64,000 bases of DNA from Branchiostoma floridae (Eukaryota > Chordata > Leptocardii > Amphioxiformes > Branchiostomatidae), in the NCBI RefSeq assembly GCF_000003815.2, contig NC_049992.1, positions 729,191 through 793,190 on the forward strand. Reading direction: 5' to 3'. Of this stretch, positions 19,902 to 31,300 are shown piece by piece; positions within the stretch are counted from its first letter, which is position 1; each line of letters begins with the position of its first letter. The notes beneath the pieces are model-generated. The model was given only the letters and a program-made list of their open reading frames with translations. It had not been told where the DNA came from and searched no databases. The translations under genes were made by a program, and so were the position numbers.

Positions 19902-20596
19902 TGTGGTCCTGTACAGTAATTGTTCCCTTGTAAAGATTGTAAGGCCCATGTGTCTGGGCTGACGAGCGGTGGTGGTGTATCCTAATTTGCCATGGAATTA
20001 TTAACGATGATTTGATTTGGAATACACAAGACTTTACAAAAGCACCCTAGACTGTGGCTTATCACTGTCGTATGCTTGGAAATGTGTCACCCTTGGTGTA
20101 AGGCCAAACCGATTTCTTGGTTATCGGGTATGTTTAGGTTGAGTTTTAGCAAGAGGACCAGACCGAAGGCTAGGATGAAAAATTGTGAACAGAACTGTTT
20201 CTAATATGTTGATTTTTTTTATCTAGCATTTTAGGTTAATGAAAAAACAAGAAAATAGTTGGAAATTTTTTTATTTCTAACTGATTTTAAAACCACAAAA
20301 GCTTTGGGAATATTTCCCTCATACTTCCTCAAACAAAAGTTGGCATTTGAAACTTTAAGATAACATTGAAACAGAACTTTTGCACAGTACACAGTTATCA
20401 TGAAGCATCACCTACAGCATTGATATGAAGTGCTATGATCTGGGAGAAGCCCAGGCCGCCATAGCCTAATTCCTCAACAGACTGTAATGACCACACACTT
20501 GCAGTCCAACAGTGGAGTCATTGGTTAACAAAGTCATTGGTCAGGGCCCAAGCAACTGTTAGTAGAAAACCTTCAATGAAAACAGAACTCAGTCTT

Positions 20597-22360
20597 CAAG
20601 CAGTGATAACTAACTGGACTGGCTTGTGAAGACGCCGAAACCCTAGGCAAGGACCGTGCTTGTTGGCATTAGCCATGATGGTAAAGGAGAGAGCCCAAGT
20701 ACTTATGAAGAGCTTATAATGCATGGTGGCAGATAAGTCAGGGAAATACTCTATTTGCCTGCTCACAACTCTAAACAAACAGTGAAAACTAACTGGACTG
20801 GCTTGGAAGACGCTGAAACCCTAAGCAAGGACTGTGCTGCCTAAAAGCCGTAGTAAGAGGTGAGCCCAAGCACTTACACAGAGCTTAAAATGCAGGCAGG
20901 GCAGCAAAATACTCCATTTGCCTGCTAACAACTCTAACCGAACAGTGAAAACTAACTGGACTGGCTTGTGAAGACGCCGAAACCCTAAGCAAGGACCGTG
21001 CTTGTTGGCATTAGCCATGATAGTAAAGGAGAGCCCAAGTACTTATGAAGAGCTTATAATGCAGGCAGGTCGATAGGTCAGCAAAATACTCCATTTCTTT
21101 GCTCACATCTATAACCAAACAGTGAAAACTAACTGGACTGGCTTGGAAGACGCTGAAACCCTAGGCAAGGACTGTGCTGCCTAAAAGTCGTTGTATGAGG
21201 GGGCCTGAGAACTTGTGCAGGACCTAAATTTGCATATAGAGCATGGAAATACTCCATTTACCTGCTCACAACTATAACCAAACAGTGAAAACTAAGTGGA
21301 CTGGCTTGGAAGACGCTGAAACCCTAGGCAAAGACCATAGTAAGCTTAAGTACTTACGAGGGGCGTGCAATTAGTAATGGTCCTGACCCATTTCCCATAG
21401 CAGGAGATTAATGAAACTTGGCACAGTTATTAGTCTTTCTCTTCATAGGAATCACCCAGAGTTATGCATTTGTCCCATCGTTTGATGCAGCTCTGGACAC
21501 CGATTTTGTAGGACACCCCAGGTTGGTCCTCCAACTGATGCCTCATCAATGGCACAAGAGGGACGACCAGGTCTGGGAGCTGTTTCCACAGACTTCCAGC
21601 CACGTTTGAATTCAGGATGCCAGCGTTTTACAAGGTCATATGATGGGGCATCATCACCATAAGTTTCATTTATTTCATCAAAAGTCTTCTTTGGTGTGCG
21701 TCCTTTCAAATACAAAAACCGGATCACTGCGCGACACTCAACTGGTTCCATTTCACACCTGGTCCATTTCGCACCTGACTAAGTTCAAACACCAGTAAAT
21801 CAGAAACCACAATTAGCTCAGAGCTGTCTTTTGCAACATAACCCATAGAGATATGAATTATTACACATACAAAATTTCATTTAGATCAGACAACTGGAAG
21901 TGGGTCAGGACCATTACTTATTGCACGCCCCTCGTATTATACAGAGTCCAATGTCATGCAGATAAGCCAGGGAAATACTCCATTTGCCTGCTAACAACTC
22001 GAACCAAACAGTGATGACTAACTGGACTGGCTTGGAAGATGCTGAAACCCTAGGCAAGGATCTATCAGTGCTGCCTGGCAAGCCGTAGTAAGCGGAGGGC
22101 CTGAGCACTTCTGCAGAGCCTAAGGATGCAGATAGGTCAGGAAAAGTACTCCATTTCTTTGCTCACAACTCTAACCAAACAGTGAAAACTAAATGGACTG
22201 GCTTGTGAAGACGCCAAAACCCTAGGCAAGGACTGTGCTGCCTGGCAAGCTGTAGTAAGCGGAGGGCCTGAGCACTTCTGCAGAGCCAAAGGATGCAGAT
22301 AGGCCAGGAAAAGTACTCCATTTCTTTGCTCACAACTCTAACCAAACAGTGAAAACCCCG
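20597..22360 (-). repeat. Tandem ~170-bp repeats made from the end of the last SIX6OS1-like exon and its 3' UTR
   Basis: About eight units are present, recognisable by AACAGTGAAAACTAACTGG and AGACGCTGAAACCCTA near 20600, 20785, 20945, 21125, 21285, 22010 and 22180, with the true exon end at 22338-22356. Each unit starts with the codons for the last few residues and the stop (minus strand TTTTCACTGTTTGGTTAG) and continues into the 3' UTR. The mariner element at 21357-21934 was inserted into the array later. Confidence 0.85.
21357..21934 (-). mobile_element. Internally deleted mariner-like (Tc1/mariner) element
   Basis: The element is flanked by TA and has near-perfect inverted ends of about 38 bp starting CGAGGGGCGTGCAAT. 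On the minus strand it keeps about 100 codons of a mariner transposase N terminus, including a helix-turn-helix region (RAVIRFLYLKGRTPK, then GDDAPSYDLVKRW) and a GRPS hinge-like motif. The catalytic D,D34D domain is gone, so it cannot move itself. Confidence 0.85.
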
Positions 22361-25300
22361 ACGTCCCAGCCTCGCTGTTTGGAGACGACCCCCCGCCGCC
22401 ACCGAAGTTGAAGCTGAACCCTTCGGGAGAGTTGGAGCCCGGAGAGTTGTCCCCTCCTCCAAACAGGTTCCCACTGCTGAATAAGTTACAGGCAGAGCCA
22501 CTCTTGTCGCTGGTGCCTCCAAATCCTGGAGAGAAAGATGCAGAAAATGAAAAGTTCTGCTGCAGTGCTGTAGAGAGCCACTAGGAGGCTCATATTCAAA
22601 CTTGTCTATTTCACTTTGCTGAGACCTACATGTAAGCATATACTACATCTTACAAAGCTGCTTAAGAACAGTTCTAATTTCAAAATGACCATAGTGTTGA
22701 CCATATTTTTGGTTGAAAATCTGACCTGTCCAATTTGCAACACCAGAGTTTTGGTGAAAAATAACGTCAGTGTTAGAGCAATTGTGAAATTTGGCGAGCT
22801 TTTGCTGAATTGCGAAATTTGACTAATCTAACCGTTCCCTTGATTTGTGTCAGGAGCTTAGATTAAAAAGCCATTCACAACTTCTTGAATTATGCTGTCC
22901 ACAAACAAACCCAAAAGGAACCACTGAGTCCATTCAGGCCCTTGGGAAGGCAGCTGAGGAGTAACCAAAATTCCAGTCACTGGTAAATTTTCCTCTTCCT
23001 GTGTAAATGTATCACAAGAACTTTATTTTCCGCCAACCACGTCATGCGTGACATAAGCACTACACACATGCGTGGTGGTCTGAACCACCATAACAATCAC
23101 TACACAATAGTGGCATTCCAATAACAGTTCTTTCACCAAAAACAAACAGATCCTATCAGATGATATCTGTCCATCTACTGTACTTGTACAATGTATACAC
23201 TGTGTGTGTGTTTTTAATGAGCCCTGGAAGATAAGCTCAATAAGCTAAAGGGTATCACAATAAACTCAATAAAGTCAACTCAATCCTGGAACTATATTTC
23301 ATTCCAATAGGTAATTTCTGTAACAGTTACTCTAGAATCAGAAATTGGACAGAATATTATGAAGAAACCCTAATAAGACTCAGAAAGGTACCAGCAAAGA
23401 AGGATCCTCCTCCATCGTTTGCAGGAGTGGTTGTTGTTGACTCTCCTCCCCCAAACAGCGATGCGGCTCCTGAAGACATCGGGGTGACACTTCCCAAGGA
23501 GAAGGACTCGCTAGCAGAGGTGCTGGAGAGGACAAGAAAGGTACAAGAACAATACAGTTCAGTAGATACATCATGTACATCCAACTACTTGCTTCAATAC
23601 CTTTGTGCAGATTAGTTATCCAGGATTTAGAATCAGTCCTTACTGCTGGATATGTAATATAGAATTTATCCAGATGTTTCCAACAGCATCCACTGTTTTT
23701 CTTCAGTTTAGCTTCGACAATTTTGAGACAGATCATAAGCAATGAAAGAGAAAACAGACATTGACATCAACATCAAAAAGCAATAGAATTAACAGAGTCT
23801 GCCATATAGATATAATTCTGACCAGTTATTCCCAATTCTATTTTGATTCATAGAGAATGTAACAATACACCATAAAGTGTAAACAAGTCAGCTAATTAAT
23901 GTAGCATTTTCTGTTGGTGACTGCCTGCATAAAAACAGACAACATGTACTATATTGAAACAAGACAAGCAAGTAGCTCCAGTTTAAACACAGCAATCAAC
24001 AACTGAGATGGGAGCTTTGTTGTGAGAGTGTGGTAGTTGAACAGGAGTTGGATAACAGTTCTTACCTGGTATTCTGGGCACCAAAGAACGATGCTGCACT
24101 GCTGGATACACCGGTACCTGCCGACTGCGACATACTTGCAAAGGACGAGACAACGCTGGGCGGGGAGGTCGCACCTTTGAAGAAGGGCGGCCCTTTTGAA
24201 GTGGGGGCTTTCTCAGGTGCAGGGTTTGCACCTGGAGACCCTAGGTGAGAAGTAAGCACAGTCTTGTGTGTTGTAAAAAAGTGAATCTATATCTAAGAAC
24301 TAGTCTGTCACTGCTCACAACAGAGAAGACATATAATGGTACAATTTCGTAACAAGGAAATTCCCCTGGCACTTTTCAAACAATAAATGAATAATGATAT
24401 AATTATGTTTTTTTAAAGATCTAGATCACTCGCACTCATCTATTGGCTGAATTGTTTCCAAAACTAGTTGTAAAATACAACATAACACAACAAACACTGG
24501 ACCACAGCTTAACAAGTGAGCCAAAATGTCTAAGAATAGTATACAAACTACTATAAAGACTGACCAACAAACTTACATGACGTATGTGGCCTAAGTTTTG
24601 AAGTATAAGCTGAGTCGGTGAATAAATGTCTGAAAGAACTCACCAGTAGAAGTGTTTGTGTTAGGAGGCTGTTGTTCGGGAGAGGACATGCTAGGAACAC
24701 TGCCTGCAGCACTCTCAGGCTCTCCTCCAAACTGTACAACAAGATACAGAGATCACCAGTTCTGCTGCAGTACCAAGGAAAGCCGTCAGGGGGCCCGAAA
24801 TTGAATCATTTCAACATCAGGTAAAGATCTTGTCACAAATGCAATATGGCAATTCATCCACAGATTCACAACTTTGGTTGTTCTAAAACAGAACCAGAAA
24901 TGTTACCGAAAAGAGAACTTCACTTTGTGTGTAAAATAGATGATCAAATGTGTAAAATTGTGATTTTGCATACTTCAACTTGTATGTGATCCAAAAATTT
25001 TCTTGTCGACAACAAAATTGTTGAAGATATCTTTTTTCTGCAGAACACACAAAGGGAAGAAATACAACATGATTGTGTGATACATGGTTAGATAATAAGT
25101 TTAGGAAATAGATTTTGGGATAACTTACACCAGTGAAGAAGGACTGCATGAAGGGTGAAATTTCTTCCACCTTAATGTTTCCTCCTGCATTTGCTTGTGC
25201 CTGGGACAAATGATAAAAAGCAACATGACATACTCTCAAGTTTCCTCATTACAGGTAATGCAGACATCTAGTACTTTCAATGTCATTGAAGGCCATGGAC

Positions 25301-28300
25301 ACATTTATAAGACTTTCTTTCACATTTCAATCCATGAGAATCTGAATTTATTTATCTATCTATTTCATCTAAAGACGGGAGGGTGGCCCCTACAACTTTT
25401 GAAAGTTGATCTCCAGGGGGGCCCACCATACATGTAAACAAGACAAACAACATGCTACATTCAGTCAAAGTTAAGACACTAGTGGACAAGATACAGTAGA
25501 TCCGTAATAAGTTATTCGCATTCCTATGTCTTAACACTACAGATTTTATGACACTCAATACCAAATGTAGATTTGATTCTATATATATATATTCTTTTGA
25601 CTAGATCCGACAGCCGACAGCTAAGATAGGTAAATACCTAAAAGATTGCTTTGTGATTAGAAAAGACAGTGACACTCATGTTTAGCCCCACCTGACTGTA
25701 TTATCCTATATTGTTCAGTTAGTTAAGTTTTAAGATTTATTCTGTATCCACTTTTTTTTGTAGTTTATATTTGGGCATACAATTCTGTCGTGTCAATAAA
25801 GCTTGTATTGCATTGTATTGTACTGATCAAGATGTGGCCTAAAACAAGTAAAAACAACAAAAACCTCCTCTTCTCCGCCCTCAGCCTGGTACATGGGCCT
25901 GCTGGGGATGGAGAACCCAGGTGAGGTGGAGGTGAGCTGCAGGAGGTGCTGCCTGTAATTTTGAATGGATTTGATTTATACAGCTGTATAGAGAGAAATA
26001 CAGCCAGGGCTACCCAACTAGCCGGAGGCTATTATCAAGGGCTAGCCCTGGTAACTGTACAATATACAATATACAATAACAGCAATACGTTTACCGATAC
26101 ATGAGGTTTGTTTTTTAACTCGGTTATACAGACGATGCAAGATATGGATAACCTTTACTACAGAGGAGATCTGTGTTTACAAGCTTGACTAGCAGTCGTA
26201 TGCTCTGCAATACTCTATCTATTCAAAGCAGTTTCATATGTGAACGCTATAATGTATTATATTACAATGCAGATCGTGCAGTAAGAACAGAGTGTTTATT
26301 GCTAGCAGTAGTACTATTTGTAATACCCATGTACAATTAATATTACTAGACTATACCATATCGAACAAAGTCTTCTTTGTTTCACAACCTTCTTTTAATT
26401 CTTCCGTAGATGTTTCGGCGATTGATCTACCAACCTGATGAAACTATTTACAGATAGACTATAACATATTTTGAGTGATTACCGGTGCTTCTCCATGTTG
26501 AAGGGGCTGGTGGAGGCGTGGCCAGTCTCCTCGCCAGGTGTGCTGGGGTTGCTGTTGGCAGGTGTGACAGGTGCGCTGTGCCCAGGTGTGACAGGGGCGC
26601 AGGTGTTGTCAGGTGTGGCGGAGGACAGGTGGACCGGACCGGGAGTCATAGGATTGGTCATAACAACTGTAATACATCCATCAGTCTGATAAATTGATGA
26701 TCTTTGATATACAGCTCTGATACAGGTTTTTATGTAATACCCGGGCTGTGATATTGCAGGGATAAACAAGTCCATTAGCCCGATTGTCCCGGAAAAGTAA
26801 AATTGCTGTTCGGGCAAGCAGAAGTGCTTCCCCACTTGCCCGACGGGCAAGTAAGAATTTCCAGATGTGACCCGCTCAAATTACCACTGAGTGTGACAGC
26901 ACATGGGGCTGAATGCCTACCTATAGTGACCATGTCATTTTTAAGCCAGTAGAAACATCGATTTTGGATGATAGGGCCACATCAAAACTCAAAAACTTTC
27001 TCGTCAGTGAGGTAAACAAAGTGAAAATACATAGAAAAATGTAACTTAAATTTCAGGCAAGTGAAAATTTGGTTCGGGCAAGTAAATTTTTTATGACAAG
27101 TGAATTTTTGAAAACTTGTCTAACCCTGTATTGGTGTTCCAGATTGGGTGATATTTTGATTTATCACATGGGCTTCTACTTGTATCACACTGGCTTCCGC
27201 AGAATCATTCAAACACACAAATTTTCATTCTTTCACAGCCAAAGTTTCAGTACCAAGGACAACATCTGGTAGCCTATAAAAATGCATTTACTGCTTGCCC
27301 ATCATTTATACAATCAATCAGCTTTCTGGAGTCTTAATGCACTGTACAATGACTGTTGAACACCCCAACCCAGGGTTGTAGCCAGCCTGAAATCATTTTC
27401 AGTCCCCTTGATTTTTGAATGGGAATCCTATCGAGCACCGAAGGCATGGCGTGACATTGCGCGTCATTTCTAGGGGGTCTGGTTCCCAGAGAAATTGAAA
27501 TCTAGACCCTCTGAAACACTATTTCCTGCATTTTGAGGTGCAAATTTTGCTTGTAGACTAAGCTGTTCAATGGCATCTGTTTAGGTGAAGAAGAACACAT
27601 GGGTTTCAATTATTTTTTATATTTTTACATATCAATTTTTGTCTGTCCCAGGGGACGGAATGGGGAATTTTTTTTTCAGTCCCCAGCTGCAAAATTCCTT
27701 CAAAGGACTGAAGAACAGGTGCTGGCTACAACCCTGCCCCAACCCAAAGGTACCATGTACCAAACTCCCCATGCTGATGAGACATACCGGTACTGTCCTC
27801 TTCATCCTTTTGCTCCTGATTGTCTCCCATCCTGGCTGGACTGCCCTCTAGTGCCTGAACATGATCAAATTATTTTCCACAGTTTACCTACGTCTCCTAG
27901 AACGACCCTGAATTTTATCCCATCCTCTAAGGGTTAATATAGACAGCCACTTTTTTGCCCAAATTCATTGTATTCTTCCTAGTACTAGTAGTAGTATCCT
28001 GCAACATAATAGACTACAAAATTGAAAATGATAGCACTAGGAAACTTCAGATATGCAGGTGTTCCAGACATTCTTGAAAATGCCTTGCTTTTAAGGTATG
28101 CCGTGGAATCATTAGAATTGATGTTATGTAACATTTCTAGCCCTTTACCTGATTGTCTGTCAGCATTAGGGAAAGAGTATTAGCTGAACACACGCCAATA
28201 ACAGTGGACCCTGCTGTAGTGATTGCACAAAAGTTGCGTGGCCCAAGGTTACAGAAATGGAGATAGGCATTGCCCTTAATGCACAATCTGGTGCAGGAAG

Positions 28301-31300
28301 GACTTTGACCTTTACCTGATTGTCTGCCCCCTTGGTTGGGCTGTGGCCTGTTGGCTGGAGCTCGATCTTCTGCCTGAGCTGCAGTTCCTGGACCTGCCTG
28401 AGGAGGGGCTGCTGCACAGGCATGTTGGGCCGGTACACTTGCAACAGGGGGGCCTTCTGCTGTACTGGGGGCTGGGGGGTATAAGGAATCTATAGATCTA
28501 CACAGAGCATACACATAGCTTGATTGTCTGGCTGAGTGAAAGTGCTGATTGCATGGGCAAACGCATTTCCTACCCACTTGCCCAATCGGACAAGTACGAT
28601 TTTTTCCATGAGTGAGATTTTGATACACTTGTTACATTTCACAGTCATGCATCAAGCATTGGTCAACACAGAAATACAGAGCCAATATTAAAAGAATTCC
28701 ATTGCTAGAAGTGAAAATACATATAAAAACGTCATCTGAATTTTGGGCAAGGTTCGGGTAAATTTTTACATACTTTGGATTACAAGTGGATTTTAAAAAC
28801 CTTTTCCAACCTGGGCACACATTAATTCTGCCAAAGAAAGTACAATCCTTTCTGTAGAGTCTAAAAGTGAGTCTCACCAGCTGCCTGTTCTGGAAGTTGA
28901 AGCTTGGCACCTGTCTGGGCTGGGGAGTGTGTCTGGGGAGGGGGGTCATCAGGGTGGGGATGGTGAGCTTAGGGGGGGACTTCCTCTGGACTGGCTGTAG
29001 GGAAAAACAGTAGATTTGGTAAGTATTCATAGTCAGAATAGTGCATCTCTCCCTCCTGTCTGGGCTGGGGGGGTGTGTCTCGGGAGGGGGGTCATCAGAG
29101 TGGGGATGGTCAGCTTAGGGGGAGACTTCCTCTGGACGGGCTAAATGGGAAAAACAGTAGATTTGGTGAGTATTCATAGTCAGAATAGTGCATCTCCCTT
29201 TCTCTCTATATATATATTACATATATTGCAAGAGTTACATACAATAGGATGGCTCTGTAAGAATCTGCTAGGCTTACTGAGGGCAGAACTAAATGAGAGA
29301 GGACTAGCACCATTGTGGTCAGAAACAAAACTATGGGAGCTTATGATAAGGAAGCTTGCAATGAACAGAACAAAGTGGAGAGAGTTGAAGAAAGACTGCA
29401 GCTGCAGAGGGTTGCACAGTGGACCACTACTACTACTTATGGTACCTGTAAAGGTGGAAAGGCTCCTTTTGCCCCAAGTCCAGCGCTGGTTATCCCAGGG
29501 AACTGAGTGGTACCCTGTCCTGGAGCAGGGAGAACAGATGGAGGAGCACCGGGATGGAGGCTGGATGCTGCAACCGAGTTGTTCTGGCTGGGTGCTGAGA
29601 TCAGTGGGAAGTACTGGGATGTGGCCTCCTGTTGTAACATCTGCTGTTGGGCCTCCTTCTCCCTAACAATCAAGTCAGTCATACACTCAGTGCTTCATAA
29701 AAACAACAGTGAATCTTCAGCTATTCAAGATGAGCAAATTTGAGGCTGATTCCATTGTGGATTGATTAACAAAATAATTGATACATGTAAAACACAAGAG
29801 GCAAGTAGTACAATCTCCGTGCAGGGTCGACTCCCTGTGTTCAGGGTCGTCTTGCTGCTTGCAGGGTCGACTTGCTGGGTGCAGGGTTAACTTGCTGGGT
29901 GCGGGTTGACTTGCTGGGTGCCGGGTTGACTTGCTGGGTGCAGGGTCGACTTGCTGGGTGCAGGGTTAACTTCCTGGGTGCAGGGTTGACTTGCTGGGTG
30001 CAGGGTTGACTTGCTGGGTGCAGGGTTGACTTCCTGGGTGCAGGGTCAACTTCCTGGGTGCAGGGTCGACTTGCTGCGTGCAGGGTCGACTTGCTGCGTG
30101 CAGGGTCGACTTGCTGGGTGTAGGGTCGACTTGCTGGGTGCAGGGTCAACTTGCTGGGTGCAGGGTCAACTTGCTGGGTGCAGGGTTGACTTCCTGGGTG
30201 CAGGGTTGACTTGCTGTGTGCAGGGTCGACTTGCTGGGTGCAGGGTCGACTTGCTGGGTGCAGGGTTGACTTGCTGTGTGCAGGGTCGACTTGCTGGGTG
30301 CAGGGTTGACTTGCTGTGTGCAGGGTCGACTTGCTGGGTGCAGGGTCGACTTGCTGGGTGCAGGGTTGACTTGCTGGGTGCAGGGTTGACTTGCTGGGTG
30401 CAGGGTCGACTTGCTGGGTGCAGGGTCGACTTGCTGGGTGCAGGGTTGACTTGCTGGGTGCAGGGTCGACTTGCTGGGTGCAGGGTTGACTTGCTGGGTG
30501 CAGGGTCGACTTGCTGGGTGCAGGGTTGACTTGCTGGGTGCAGGGTTGACTTGCTGGGTGCAGGGTCGACTTGCTGGGTGCAGGGTCGACTTGCTGGGTG
30601 CAGGGTTGACTTGCTGGGTGCAGGGTTGACTTGCTGGGTGCAGGGTTGACTTGCTGGGTGCAGGGTCGACTTGCTGCGTGCAGCGTCGACTTGCTGGGTG
30701 CAATGCTGGGTCAACTTGTTGCGTGCAAGTTGACTTTCTGCGTGCAAGTCGACTTGTTGCATGCGAGTCGACTTGTTGAATATAAACAAAATATGTATCA
30801 ATGTATGTACTACCTTTCCTGCTGTTCTCTCATCTGTCGGTCTTTTTCTTGTTGTTCTTCCAGCTGTCGTTTCTCTCTTTCCTTCCTGGCCGCCTCCTCC
30901 TGACGTCTCTGGAGTTCGGCCTCACGTTCCTGCCGACAATTTTATTGATTGATTGATTCCATTGCTGATATGGTATTAGTACAGATGCAATAGCCAAAAG
31001 CGGTTGGTAGGTTGTGAGTTTGATCCCTGGCTGAGTCATACCGCTTAAGACTTTAAAAAATGGTACATGCTACTTTCTTTGCTTAACACTCAGCATTTGA
31101 GAAAGAGACTATGTACAAGTTTAGGTGAACACGAAGACTACTGCTGTAGTGACTGCACATAGTTATGTGGCCCAAGGGCAATTGAAACAGAGATGGGCAC
31201 TGCCCTAAAGCACCATCTGGTGCAGGAAGGACTTAAAAGATATTAGAACACAACATGTAAACTACACCTTGGTTATAATGAATATTTTGTCTTACCCTTA

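Noticed and set aside
22163-22639. 158-codon minus-strand frame overlapping the last SIX6OS1-like exon
   Set aside because: It is a shifted shadow of the true FG-rich exon; phase and the upstream exons support the frame ending in GFSLFG.
28137-28628. 163-codon proline/alanine-rich frame over SIX6OS1-like exon 13
   Set aside because: The frame encoding VYRPNMPVQQPLL is in phase with exons 12 and 14, so the alanine-rich frame is a shadow.
29841-30801. Long open frames of 170-211 codons on both strands (repeats of PCTQQVNPAPSKST or GCRVDLLGAG)
   Set aside because: They come from the 20-bp minisatellite. The unit length makes every frame cycle the same words, and frames are open on both strands, so openness is not evidence of a gene.
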